From positions 85,744-149,743 of the forward strand of contig NZ_JH993796.1 in assembly GCF_000316115.1 (NCBI RefSeq): a DNA stretch of 64,000 bases, written 5' to 3'. Shown here piece after piece: positions 36,451 through 45,062 of the stretch. The DNA is from Leptolyngbya sp. PCC 7375. Lineage in GTDB: Bacteria; Cyanobacteriota; Cyanobacteriia; Phormidesmidales; Phormidesmidaceae. Positions within the stretch are counted from its first letter, which is position 1; the number at the start of each line of letters is the position of its first letter. Made by a program: the position numbers and the translations under genes. The notes beneath the pieces are model-generated. The model saw nothing but the letters and a program-made list of their open reading frames with translations, was not told where the DNA came from and made no database searches.

Positions 36451-38592
36451 ATGGACACCGATTTACAGGGGCAACTGCGACGCTTCTACCAGAATGCGGC
36501 GGTCAATACGCCCCTTTCAGCAGATTTAGAAGGGTTGAAAGAGTCGATTCACTCGTTGCTACAGAAATTTATGGGGCTGTGGGAATTAGTTCCTATCGGT
36601 TCACGAATAACTCAGACTCATGTGGATGGCAGTAGCTCCTATGACTATATTGCCCTCATTCCTAGTTACCGAGAGGATAAGGCACGACCTCCGTTGGAAT
36701 TAATTCAACACTGTGCCCAGTATTTCACTAGTGGTCTAAAGTCCAGTTTTGGGGTTACGGTCAAGGCTCCAACATTTCAATTTTGGTATAGGGGTGAGCC
36801 GGATCGAGTGTTGAGCGTTCATCCTGCCCTGTATCTGGTAAACCACAATGAGTGGTCACCGGGAAATCCGGCTCCATCCGCGATGGAACGGACCTGGCAT
36901 TACCCCTCTAGCGAACGTCGGTGGTCAACGTTTGACCATGCAGCCAGAGGGGCTTGGATAGATCAACTAGATAATCGCACCGACGGACAGTTACGACGTA
37001 TTATTCGGTTGCTTAAAGCATGGAAATATCAATCTGAATTTACTGTTCAGAGGTTCATACCTCAGCCGGGAGCCTGGGATATTCATAGAGTTGAATCTTT
37101 CGAGGGTTTACCCATATATTCCTATTTCCTTGAATGTGCCGCCTGTGAGTGGTTACAACAGCATCCGGATGAAGGGAGAACCTGGCGGGAGGATCTGGCG
37201 ATTGTTCACCAGATTCTGAGCGTCTTGGCCAGAAGAGTGCGGCAAGCCTGTGAATCCCATCAGAATGTGTTTATTCAGGATCCATCAGAGGCTGTAAAAC
37301 CAGGAATCTTGTCGGCTTCTGCATATGATGAACAGTCCATGGTGGCCAACCACCTAGAGGAATCGGCGGAAAAATTAGGCGAACTGATACCCCTTTTGAA
37401 CAGTTCAGCGGCAGAGGTGGCTGTGATGGAGATGTTTGGTTTGCTGCCTCCGGTTACGGCTGAACCGAGCGTGATCGCTGAGCCGCCCATACAACCTGAT
37501 GATGGCGATCCCTGTCTTCAGGGTACCCCTGTGACCGCATGGATCTGGCAACTAGATGATCAGTTACGAGTCCCTGACACGTCCGATCCCACTCAGGCAG
37601 ATTTGATTGCTCGGGTTCGTAGTGAACTTTCTCACCATCGGGGACGGTATTGGTACGAAGCCGGGTCCACACACAATGGCACAGGCGTGCGAGGATATAG
37701 CGATCGCGATTTCTTGGCCGGACTGCCCATTGTTACCCGCAAGAATCCTCCCAGTAGTATGCTTTTGAGGTTTGAGGCGCTGCTGAAACCCTTGCTAGAG
37801 GAAGCTATCGAAGGCTATTTTGATGCGCCGGCATTTGTGCTATGGCCTGCGGGGCGACGGGAACTCGCGATCGACATTGTGCCAGTGGCTCGGATATCAG
37901 AGATTGAGCGACGCTGGACAGAACCATACATCCAGTTTGGACAACCCGAAATCAGTGCTTTTCAGGGACTCGGAGGGACGATACTGGAACCCTGGCCTGA
38001 TCACCCGAAGGACTTGGTGTTCTGCATGAACGCCCAAACTTTTTATCCAATTGACCCGGAGCAACATTTAGACTGGCTCGGAAAGGCGGACAACAGTACA
38101 GATGGCTATGCCCGGATACTGATACGGTTATTGAAGTTATGGAAGTATCAACGGTCAGTCCCCATTTGCTCTTATTACTTAGAAATGTTTGTGGTGCGAT
38201 GGCTAATGATGGGACACCACGTTGATGGACACAACATTTATGAGGTGGTCGCGAAATGCCCAAAGTCTGAAGCGGATTTGGAGAAGCTGCCTCGATTTAT
38301 TGCTTGCGGTAACCCGAGTAAGGATCTGTCTCATATTGTGGTGGATTTGCATGAACATTTGCGGGAACCGCTGAGCCGAGGGGAAATGCCAGGGATACAG
38401 GATATGAGTACGGAGGACTGGTGGGCGCGGGCAATGCCCTGTCGTGATGTGGAGGAGGTCAGGACGATTTTGCGAGAGTTACGGAAAGGGTATGGGTTAA
38501 CAGCGCAGGCCTGCAAGGCAGAACTAGCAGGACGGTTTGGGGAAGCGATTCAGCATTGGAAATGGTTCTTTAACATGGCTGAAAGTGAATAG
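36451..38592 (+). CDS. Tandem CD-NTase (cGAS/DncV-like nucleotidyltransferase), CBASS synthase candidate
   Basis: About 713 residues from ATG 36451 (an in-frame TTG at 36406 is possible). Two homologous halves. The second half (about 360-640) has GS at 405-406, SDRD at 417-420 and the third acid D475 in ELAIDIVPV, then the helical DWLGKADN...IRLLKLWKY...ICSYYLE region typical of CD-NTases. The first half (about 1-245) keeps GS (50-51) and IIRLLKAWKY...IYSYFLE but has SYDY instead of SDxD and H124 for the third acid, so it is a degenerate partner. CD-NTases make cyclic oligonucleotides on phage infection. The S-4TM gene beyond the IS is the likely effector. Confidence 0.85.
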   Translation: MDTDLQGQLRRFYQNAAVNTPLSADLEGLKESIHSLLQKFMGLWELVPIGSRITQTHVDGSSSYDYIALIPSYREDKARPPLELIQHCAQYFTSGLKSSFGVTVKAPTFQFWYRGEPDRVLSVHPALYLVNHNEWSPGNPAPSAMERTWHYPSSERRWSTFDHAARGAWIDQLDNRTDGQLRRIIRLLKAWKYQSEFTVQRFIPQPGAWDIHRVESFEGLPIYSYFLECAACEWLQQHPDEGRTWREDLAIVHQILSVLARRVRQACESHQNVFIQDPSEAVKPGILSASAYDEQSMVANHLEESAEKLGELIPLLNSSAAEVAVMEMFGLLPPVTAEPSVIAEPPIQPDDGDPCLQGTPVTAWIWQLDDQLRVPDTSDPTQADLIARVRSELSHHRGRYWYEAGSTHNGTGVRGYSDRDFLAGLPIVTRKNPPSSMLLRFEALLKPLLEEAIEGYFDAPAFVLWPAGRRELAIDIVPVARISEIERRWTEPYIQFGQPEISAFQGLGGTILEPWPDHPKDLVFCMNAQTFYPIDPEQHLDWLGKADNSTDGYARILIRLLKLWKYQRSVPICSYYLEMFVVRWLMMGHHVDGHNIYEVVAKCPKSEADLEKLPRFIACGNPSKDLSHIVVDLHEHLREPLSRGEMPGIQDMSTEDWWARAMPCRDVEEVRTILRELRKGYGLTAQACKAELAGRFGEAIQHWKWFFNMAESE

Positions 38593-38721
38593 ATGAATCA
38601 TAGAGATTGAACTCGGGACATGTCCCCTGGCTGACCAGCGAAGTTTCAGCAAAAAAGAGGTGTCAATTCTCTCACAAGGTGAGAGGGACTGACGACTTCT
38701 TTATGGTTTAGAAACTGAGAA

Positions 38722-40530
38722 CTCCTTATTCGCGCAATCAAAGTGAGTAAAAATGCTTAGTGTATGCTCAGCAAGTGGTAACGCAAACGCTGAGTCATGG
38801 ACCCTCAATTTTCTGTCATCACAGAACGCATTGATGATATCGTGCTGCTGCTACATGTGATGATGCAGATGGAACTGCCACAACTCCTGAATGAGCATCT
38901 CCCCCGTCATTGGAAGCAACAAGGATTGGACTGGGGCTGGGTGATTGTCATTTGGTTGGCCTACATTCTCTCAGAAGGAGACCACCGCAAAGTTGTTGTC
39001 CGTGAGTGGGTAAGGCAGCGTCGTCAGAGCCTTGAACAGGTTTGTGGTCTTGAGATTCGAGACACCGATTTCAGTGATGATAGATTGAGTATCGTGCTGA
39101 CGCATTTGAGTGAGGCTCGGACTTGGCAGTTAATTGAGCAGAGTCTCAATCGCCGAACTATCCGCATTTATAGTTTGCCCTGTGAGATAGCCCGTTTAGA
39201 TGCCACCACCCTTTCAGGGGAGCATGTGGTGAATGAGGATGGGCTCTTTCAGTTTGGTCACAGTAAAGATGATCCGAGTTTAGCGCAAGTGAAAGTCATG
39301 ATGTCAGCGTTAGACCCATTGGGCATGCCACTAGCCACCCACGTTGTGTCGGGAGAGCAAGCCGACGATGGGTTATACATACCGGTCTTTGAACAAGCCC
39401 GAGCCCGTCTGCCGGTAGGGGTCCTGTGGGTGGGAGATTGTAAAATGGGTGCGGTTGCCACACGTGCTCATATTCATCATCACCACCATGATTATCTGAT
39501 GCCATTGGCCCGCACCGGTCAGGTACCTAACTTGTTAGCTCAGTGGTTAGTGGAATTGCGCTCAGCAGAGCACCCGTTGGAAAGGGTAACCCTGCTCAAA
39601 GCAGATGGAGCAATCCGTCGGCAGTTAACGGGCTATGCCATCAGCCGAGTGGTTGAAGATAAGACCCCGACTGGGTATCCTGTTTGTTGGCGAGAACAAG
39701 TATTTCTGATTCACTCTGACACCCATCACCGACAACAACAACAAGGCTTAGAGAAGCGGTTGAAAACCGCAACAACAAAACTGTTGAAACTCACTCCTCC
39801 CGTCGGACGAGGACGTAAACAGATTCGTCAAGAGGCTGAACTGGTGCAAAAGGTCCAAACCATTCTCAAAGCGCATCATGTGGTCGGGTTGCTCGACTAT
39901 AGCATCCAGTTTGAACCGCCCACCAAGACCCACAAAGCCCGTTATCAAATTACGAGTGTCACTCGCAATGAGACGGCAATTGAGCAACACCAACAGGACT
40001 TTGGTTGGCGGGTTTATGTCTCCAATTCATCCACCCAGTGTTTATCATTTGAACAAGCCGTTTTGATTTACCGAGATGAGTGGATTGTCGAACATGGGTT
40101 TCATCGGTTCAAGGGTAAATCTCTGGGAGCTCACCCGATGTTTGTCAAGCGTGATGACCAAGTACAGGGGTTGATGCATCTACTCAGTTTGGGGCTACGA
40201 CTGTTGAGCTTGATTGACTGTGTTGTGCATCGGCAATTGGTTGATACCCAAGCGTCCTTAACGGGACTCTATCCAGAAAACCCGAAGAAATCGACGACAA
40301 AACCAAGAACAGAGAGATTACTGAAAGCCTTTGACAATATCACGTTAACCTACTTTGAAATGGAGGGACGATCTTATCAACATATTTCTCCGTTGACACC
40401 ACTCCAGGAGAAGATCATCCAACTATTAGGATTCTCTCCTCGGATCTATACTGACTTGATCTGTAAACCTGGGTAGCCACAATTAGCAAGGATAGGTATT
40501 TTTTACTAGCTGGATTACGCGAATAAGGAG
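38722..40530 (+). mobile_element. IS1634-type insertion sequence
   Basis: 1809 bp with inverted repeats CTCCTTATTCGCG.AATC and a 6-bp target duplication TGAGAA (38716-38721 and 40531-40536). Carries one intact transposase. It separates the CD-NTase gene from its presumed effector. Confidence 0.88.
38797..40476 (+). CDS. IS1634-family transposase (DUF4277 type)
   Basis: 559 residues. Typical order: N-terminal DUF4277-like helical region (ERIDDIVLLLHVMMQMEL), DDE core with ARLDATTLSG and VLWVGDCKMGAV (candidate aspartates) and YRDEWIVEHGFHRFKG (Y-x2-W-x2-E, catalytic glutamate). Length fits the family. Intact, so the element may still be active. Confidence 0.9.
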   Translation: MDPQFSVITERIDDIVLLLHVMMQMELPQLLNEHLPRHWKQQGLDWGWVIVIWLAYILSEGDHRKVVVREWVRQRRQSLEQVCGLEIRDTDFSDDRLSIVLTHLSEARTWQLIEQSLNRRTIRIYSLPCEIARLDATTLSGEHVVNEDGLFQFGHSKDDPSLAQVKVMMSALDPLGMPLATHVVSGEQADDGLYIPVFEQARARLPVGVLWVGDCKMGAVATRAHIHHHHHDYLMPLARTGQVPNLLAQWLVELRSAEHPLERVTLLKADGAIRRQLTGYAISRVVEDKTPTGYPVCWREQVFLIHSDTHHRQQQQGLEKRLKTATTKLLKLTPPVGRGRKQIRQEAELVQKVQTILKAHHVVGLLDYSIQFEPPTKTHKARYQITSVTRNETAIEQHQQDFGWRVYVSNSSTQCLSFEQAVLIYRDEWIVEHGFHRFKGKSLGAHPMFVKRDDQVQGLMHLLSLGLRLLSLIDCVVHRQLVDTQASLTGLYPENPKKSTTKPRTERLLKAFDNITLTYFEMEGRSYQHISPLTPLQEKIIQLLGFSPRIYTDLICKPG

Positions 40531-40732
40531 TGAGAAGCAGAATAGTCGCTCTAATTCTAGAGTTTCAGAATCTTGTCAGAAATATGCTTCTGAAGATCTG
40601 ATTTTTGATATACGGAAAGGCATCTTTACTCTTTCCCAAAGAGTTTTAGCTTGTCCTCAAAAATTCCGATCTCTTGAAATTGAGAAGAAGGGCTCTTCTA
40701 CCTATTCTTCATGATCAGATCAGGTCTGTTTC

Positions 40733-40839
40733 CAACAACTCCAATTTTGGGAAATCGGAAAGAGAAGATATCCCTGAAGTACACTTCGTGAAATTTAACG
40801 GACAGCTTGCAACAACTCCGATTTTGGGAAATTGGAAAG
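40733..40839 (+). promoter_or_regulatory. Two 30-bp repeats with internal dyads upstream of S-4TM
   Basis: CAACAACTCC(A/G)ATTTTGGGAAAT(C/T)GGAAAG occurs at 40733-40762 and 40810-40839. Each contains an inverted repeat TCC(A/G)ATTT...AAAT(C/T)GGA. The spacing of 77 bp (about seven helical turns) and the position 80-185 bp before the effector start suggest operator sites. The rest of 40531-40917 holds no gene. Confidence 0.5.
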
Positions 40840-40917
40840 GGCACCACTCTGGAGTGCCTATGGTATAGTATCCGGGCAGATGGCATTCTTAACCGTGTCT
40901 GAGTTGATTGAACCCGA

Positions 40918-41835
40918 ATGAACTCAATTCCCGAGCAACAAAATCAACCCCAACAACTCGAACAATTGGGATCCTTCAGCCAACTGTATTTGCAGGCCAA
41001 ACGAATGTTGACCTTAAATACAATTTTGAGTGTACCCATGGTGATTGTCTGGGCGTTTTTGGTTGCAGTGTGGTCATCTCTAGAGGTTTACGCGGCTCTT
41101 TGGGGGATTACGGTCACACTATTGGGGGTGCTCGTGATCACACCTCGCCAGAAAAAACTGCAAGCGACCGCAGCGCAAGTGCAGCAATTATTCGACTGCG
41201 AACTCTTCCAACTGGATTGGAATGACTTTAATGTCGGGTCGCCTCCCCCCCCTGAAATCATTATCCAAGCCAACCAGCAATATATACGGCGCGTCAAGAC
41301 CTATGACCGTTTGAAAGACTGGTACGATCCCGCCATTAAGCCCCTCCCCCTGGAACTTGCCCGCCTGGTGTGTCAACGCACCAACTGCTGGTGGGACTCC
41401 GATCTCCGACGACGCTACTCCGGTTGGGTCATTGCACTGCTTTCCATTCTCACCGTCGGCGTTTTACTCATTGGCTTTATCGGGGGCCTCACCCTGCCCA
41501 AATTCTTGCTGGCGGTAGTGGCCCCCCTATTGCCAGCCATCATTTTGGGCATCACCCAATATCGAGAAAACATGCAGACCGCCGAAACCCTGGACCGATT
41601 GAGAGAACAGGTGCAGGAGGTGTGGGCCTCTGCCCTGTACAAACAAACAACCTCCCTGGAATTGTATGACGCTTCTGTAAAACTGCAAGATGCGATTTTT
41701 GACAACCGCACCCAGAGCCCACTGATTTTCAACTGGTTCTATCGACACTTGAGAACAGAGAACCAAACACTGATGAATAAAAGCACCCAGACTCTGGTGG
41801 AAGAGGCATTAAAAGCTAAAGGGATAAATCTATAA
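40918..41835 (+). CDS. S-4TM family predicted pore-forming effector
   Basis: 305 residues. Two pairs of membrane helices (about 31-53 and 56-75; 169-190 and 193-213) bracket a soluble middle with LFDCELFQLDWN (91-102), LKDWYDPAI and the CQRTNCWWDSDLRRRY block (152-167), the pattern of S-4TM proteins that accompany SMODS/CD-NTase enzymes. In CBASS, membrane effectors open on binding a cyclic nucleotide and kill the infected cell. The partner is the tandem CD-NTase upstream, same strand; an IS1634 element lies between. No Cap2/Cap3 genes are seen. Confidence 0.85.
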   Translation: MNSIPEQQNQPQQLEQLGSFSQLYLQAKRMLTLNTILSVPMVIVWAFLVAVWSSLEVYAALWGITVTLLGVLVITPRQKKLQATAAQVQQLFDCELFQLDWNDFNVGSPPPPEIIIQANQQYIRRVKTYDRLKDWYDPAIKPLPLELARLVCQRTNCWWDSDLRRRYSGWVIALLSILTVGVLLIGFIGGLTLPKFLLAVVAPLLPAIILGITQYRENMQTAETLDRLREQVQEVWASALYKQTTSLELYDASVKLQDAIFDNRTQSPLIFNWFYRHLRTENQTLMNKSTQTLVEEALKAKGINL

Positions 41836-41931
41836 TCCACCACCTGGAAGTTAGCCCCCCGCCAAATACCCCTACCGCCGATCATATAGTTTTTAGGGAA
41901 TCATGACCGCGTCTATCTTTCTGGCCTAAAA

Positions 41932-42110
41932 AAAGCGAAGCTGTAACGAGGGGCAATTAGACATTGGAAGGACCCTGAAACAACGCAAATTCGTTGATAA
42001 ATGCTGACAATTTCTGTGCAATTTGAAATTTAGTAGTACTCATAAACTACGCTAAATCCCCTGCCCTGTAAATGTTTCAGACTAATTGCCCCATATCGTA
42101 GCTCCGCTTT
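41932..42110. mobile_element. Miniature inverted-repeat element B1
   Basis: About 179 bp, no gene. Ends AAAGCGAAGCTGTAACGAGG-GGCAATTAG and, inverted, AAAGCGGAGCTACGATATGG-GGCAATTAG. A related element is at 46463-46648. The remainder of 41836-42328 is AT-rich without a gene. Confidence 0.55.
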
Positions 42111-42328
42111 CACTGGGCTTATAAGGTGGGTATATAGAGTATTGAAAACTAGACATAGCAAAGATTTTGCTATATTTCTACCCTTTTTTTGGGGTGCATT
42201 TTTCTGGTATTTGTATTACATAATGAATGGGATGGCTGTTAGATAGTTCTAGCTTGGATATTTCACCGTTATCGGTTCAGCCATACTCATCACTTAAATT
42301 AACTCGGTTGACTTTCTATGAATGAGCA

Positions 42329-42562
42329 ATGCTTTGCCAAAGAATAAAGCTTGCATTTAGAAAATGGCAAGTCAGGAGACAATTCAACAAAGTTCACAAT
42401 AAATATTCAGCAAAGTTACGTAAAGCTAGAAAAATAGGGGATTTAAAGGTCCGCTTGTTGTGGCAAAAGTATAGAAAAGACCAAATCACCGACTATTTAG
42501 TTTGTATAGACTATAGATTACATTTTATAAGTGGATTTTTTTCAGATGAGTTTCTTAGCTGA
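42329..42562 (+). CDS. Small basic protein, unknown
   Basis: 77 residues, strongly basic first half (KLAFRKWQVRRQFNKVHNKYSAKLRKARK) and an aromatic tail. Low GC like its surroundings. Not recognised; it may be a gene shortened by the following IS. Confidence 0.35.
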   Translation: MLCQRIKLAFRKWQVRRQFNKVHNKYSAKLRKARKIGDLKVRLLWQKYRKDQITDYLVCIDYRLHFISGFFSDEFLS

Positions 42563-42577
42563 ACAGTAAGAAGTTTT

Positions 42578-44100
42578 TGTTGCTTTTCAGAAGCGCTCTA
42601 TAAAAAAGAACATTCCATCGCTCAGAGAGCCCGGAATGCCCGAAACTAGCTGAAGTGAAAGATTCAGCTGATTTTATTATGGAGCTCTACGAGCGTATCG
42701 AGCAAATTATCGTTACATTCCGTCCAGCCTTTAGTCGCAATGCTACATTCGGGTGGTTTGTGCTGCTGTTGTGGGGAGCCCTACTAACGACCCAGCCCCC
42801 TGCGGTGACCAGTTATTTGAATGCCCTGGGTCTGGGAGCGGAGTACTATCATCAAGCCCTCCATTGGTTTCATTCATCTGGATATGAGATGGACCGGGTG
42901 TGCCGTCGTTGGGGCCGTTGGCTCAGTCATCAGACCGATGGATATCGACTCAAGGGGCATCGAGTGTATGTCGGTGACGGCATTAAGGTCAGCAAAGAGG
43001 GGCGTAAAATGCCTGGGGTTAAAGGCCTGCATCAAGAGTCCGATAACCTCAGTAAACCAGAATGGATACGGGGGCATTATTTTAGTGCGTTGGGCCTTTT
43101 AATCGGACTCGACTCCGCGCTGTTTGTCAGTCTCATTGCGCTTAAACTTCATGATGGCATCATTGCGACCACTGACGATGCTGAGAGTCGTCTAACCGAG
43201 AAAATGGCGCAACTCTGTGTCACCCATATGGGGCAGGGCAGCTATGCCGTGTTGGATGCCTACTATGCGTGTCGGGTTGTATTACAGCGGTTTCGTCAAC
43301 ACCACCTCCATCTCATTAGTCGCAGTCGCATCTCAACGGTGGCACGGGCCGAGTTTTCAGCGAATCCACAGGTCGCAAAACGAGGACGCCCTCGACAATG
43401 GGGAGCCAAAATCAGGCTCAGAGACTTGTTCGAGGAGACCGATAGCTGGTTAAGCGAAACGGTCTCACTCTATGGTCAGCCCGTTTCACTGGTCTATCAG
43501 TGTTTTCAGTTTTACTGGGATAGCCCCACCGAGAAGGTCCTCTTTGTCCTCACCCAACAACCGTGTGGCAAACGGATGATCCTGCTCTCGTCAGACCTCA
43601 GCCTCACTGGACTAGAGGTCATTGAAACCTATACAAAGCGCTTCAAAATCGAGGTCGCTTTTCGCACCTTGGTTCATCTCCTGGGTGGGTTTGCCTATCG
43701 GTTCTGGCTCAAAGCACTCGACAAAATTGCTGACTGGCCTGACTCGATGTACCTGCTCGACTATGACACCGATATCCAGACCCAAATTCTTAGCAAAGTC
43801 GAGGCCTTTGAACGCTTTGTCAACCTCAATGCTATCGCCTTAGGACTACTGCAAGTGCTCGCTCTGGAAATGCCGAATCATATCTGGCGATACTTTCCGG
43901 GCTGGTTTCGTACCCTACCCAAGCATGGCTATCCCAGTGAACGGATTGTTCGAATGGCTCTCCAAGACCAGCAAGAGATCGTTTTATCCAAGAGTAGGCC
44001 TGCTCTACTGTTGAATAAATTATTGGCGGGTAAGATAGAGCAGGGCAAAACGTCCAAAACACCTTCGTTGGCAGCGTAGGAAAACGACAAAAAGGCAACA
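42578..44100 (+). mobile_element. IS4-like insertion sequence
   Basis: About 1.5 kb. Short inverted ends TGTTGC.TTTT (42578) and AAAAAGGCAACA (to 44100) enclose one intact transposase. No convincing target duplication, so the ends are approximate. Confidence 0.65.
42655..44079 (+). CDS. IS4-like transposase (IS701/ISH3-like)
   Basis: 474 residues. RVYVGDGIKVSKEGRKMPGVKG and YAVLDAYYACR supply candidate aspartates, and YTKRFKIEVAFRTLVHLLGGFAYRFW matches the Y-x2-R-x-x-x-E-type C-terminal signature. A GC-richer composition than its AT-rich flanks marks it as inserted. The start could be an internal ATG (MELYERIEQ). Intact. Confidence 0.85.
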   Translation: MKDSADFIMELYERIEQIIVTFRPAFSRNATFGWFVLLLWGALLTTQPPAVTSYLNALGLGAEYYHQALHWFHSSGYEMDRVCRRWGRWLSHQTDGYRLKGHRVYVGDGIKVSKEGRKMPGVKGLHQESDNLSKPEWIRGHYFSALGLLIGLDSALFVSLIALKLHDGIIATTDDAESRLTEKMAQLCVTHMGQGSYAVLDAYYACRVVLQRFRQHHLHLISRSRISTVARAEFSANPQVAKRGRPRQWGAKIRLRDLFEETDSWLSETVSLYGQPVSLVYQCFQFYWDSPTEKVLFVLTQQPCGKRMILLSSDLSLTGLEVIETYTKRFKIEVAFRTLVHLLGGFAYRFWLKALDKIADWPDSMYLLDYDTDIQTQILSKVEAFERFVNLNAIALGLLQVLALEMPNHIWRYFPGWFRTLPKHGYPSERIVRMALQDQQEIVLSKSRPALLLNKLLAGKIEQGKTSKTPSLAA

Positions 44101-44268
44101 TTAACTTGTTACTCAATAGTTTCTTAGGAAAATCGAAAAATACAAGAGAATTTATCTTAGAAGAGGCGACTTTGAAGCGCTTGTAATCTTAACCGACATA
44201 TTATTCCAAAGTGATATTGATCGGATCGAAACGGATTTTATTGAGTTCATTAAATCGAGGAAAAGATC

Positions 44269-44814
44269 ATGGCTGCCTTGGAAATAGCAAATAACTTGGC
44301 TAAAATCGTCTCTGAGTTGATGATTGCTGTAAAGAGCACAAATACTCACTGGATGGAAGAGAATCTTGAGGCAATATACAGAAATCAAAAAAATAAGGAG
44401 ATGTATGAGCTTGAGCTTCAACGGCAAATCCAACTTAGAAAGGCAGAAATAAATCAAGAATTAAATGAGTTGGCTTTAGAGTATGAAGGAAAACTTGAAA
44501 GACTCAAAATGAAAATTGAGCAAGAGACAAGGGACTATACAAACTTTCTTAAAGAGCTAGATAGCCTCAAGTCTCAGATCATTGCAGTCTTTAAGGATAT
44601 TCCTCCAGTTACAGCTCTACTTATTCATAGGCATGCATCTGAATTACTCAATGACATGTGGAATGAGCCAGAGATAGAAGCAAGAAGGGTTTTAGAAGCT
44701 AAGCTTTTAGATCTTTTCGGCAGTGTTAATGACGATGTCAAAACACTTAAATCTTCAGAGGATGGAACCTATTACCTTCCAGAGAAAACTATCGAACTTA
44801 TTCGTAAGAGGTAG
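44269..44814 (+). CDS. Coiled-coil protein, unknown
   Basis: 181 residues, almost entirely helical with a charged coiled coil at about 40-100 (YELELQRQIQLRKAEINQELNEL). No membrane helix or enzyme motif. AT-rich, and bordered by an IS on the left. Its neighbours suggest an accessory role but nothing specific. Confidence 0.6.
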   Translation: MAALEIANNLAKIVSELMIAVKSTNTHWMEENLEAIYRNQKNKEMYELELQRQIQLRKAEINQELNELALEYEGKLERLKMKIEQETRDYTNFLKELDSLKSQIIAVFKDIPPVTALLIHRHASELLNDMWNEPEIEARRVLEAKLLDLFGSVNDDVKTLKSSEDGTYYLPEKTIELIRKR

Positions 44815-44885
44815 TAAGCGGTCGAAGCCGAATAACGCCTAGGCCCACCGACCGCCAAGAGAGATACTCAGTATGACACCAAAGA

Positions 44886-44940
44886 ATATGGACCGGCGAG
44901 GGCATTTGAACAGGATTATACGGTTTCGCTTGAAACGCTT
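44886..44940 (+). repeat. Left inverted repeat flanking the pentapeptide-repeat gene
   Basis: ATATGGACCGGCGAGGGCAT and following bases are the inverse of 46661-46716, with an identical 17-bp core ACGGTTTCGCTTGAAAC (44920-44936 and complement 46666-46682). The pair encloses about 1.8 kb with one gene, as in a cargo-carrying miniature transposon. Confidence 0.6.
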
Positions 44941-45062
44941 GTATAGAAAGGGTTGTATTCACCCATTTTTTCTTGATGATTTGCGGGGCATTGCAACTAT
45001 GCTGAACGCTTGGTTTTGGGTGAAACTATTGGAGAACAGCAAGTAGTTCTCGAAGCAAGTCG

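Noticed and set aside
40674..40886. Open frames on both strands between the IS1634 element and the S-4TM gene
   Set aside because: They are produced by the two 30-bp repeats and show no protein-like features.
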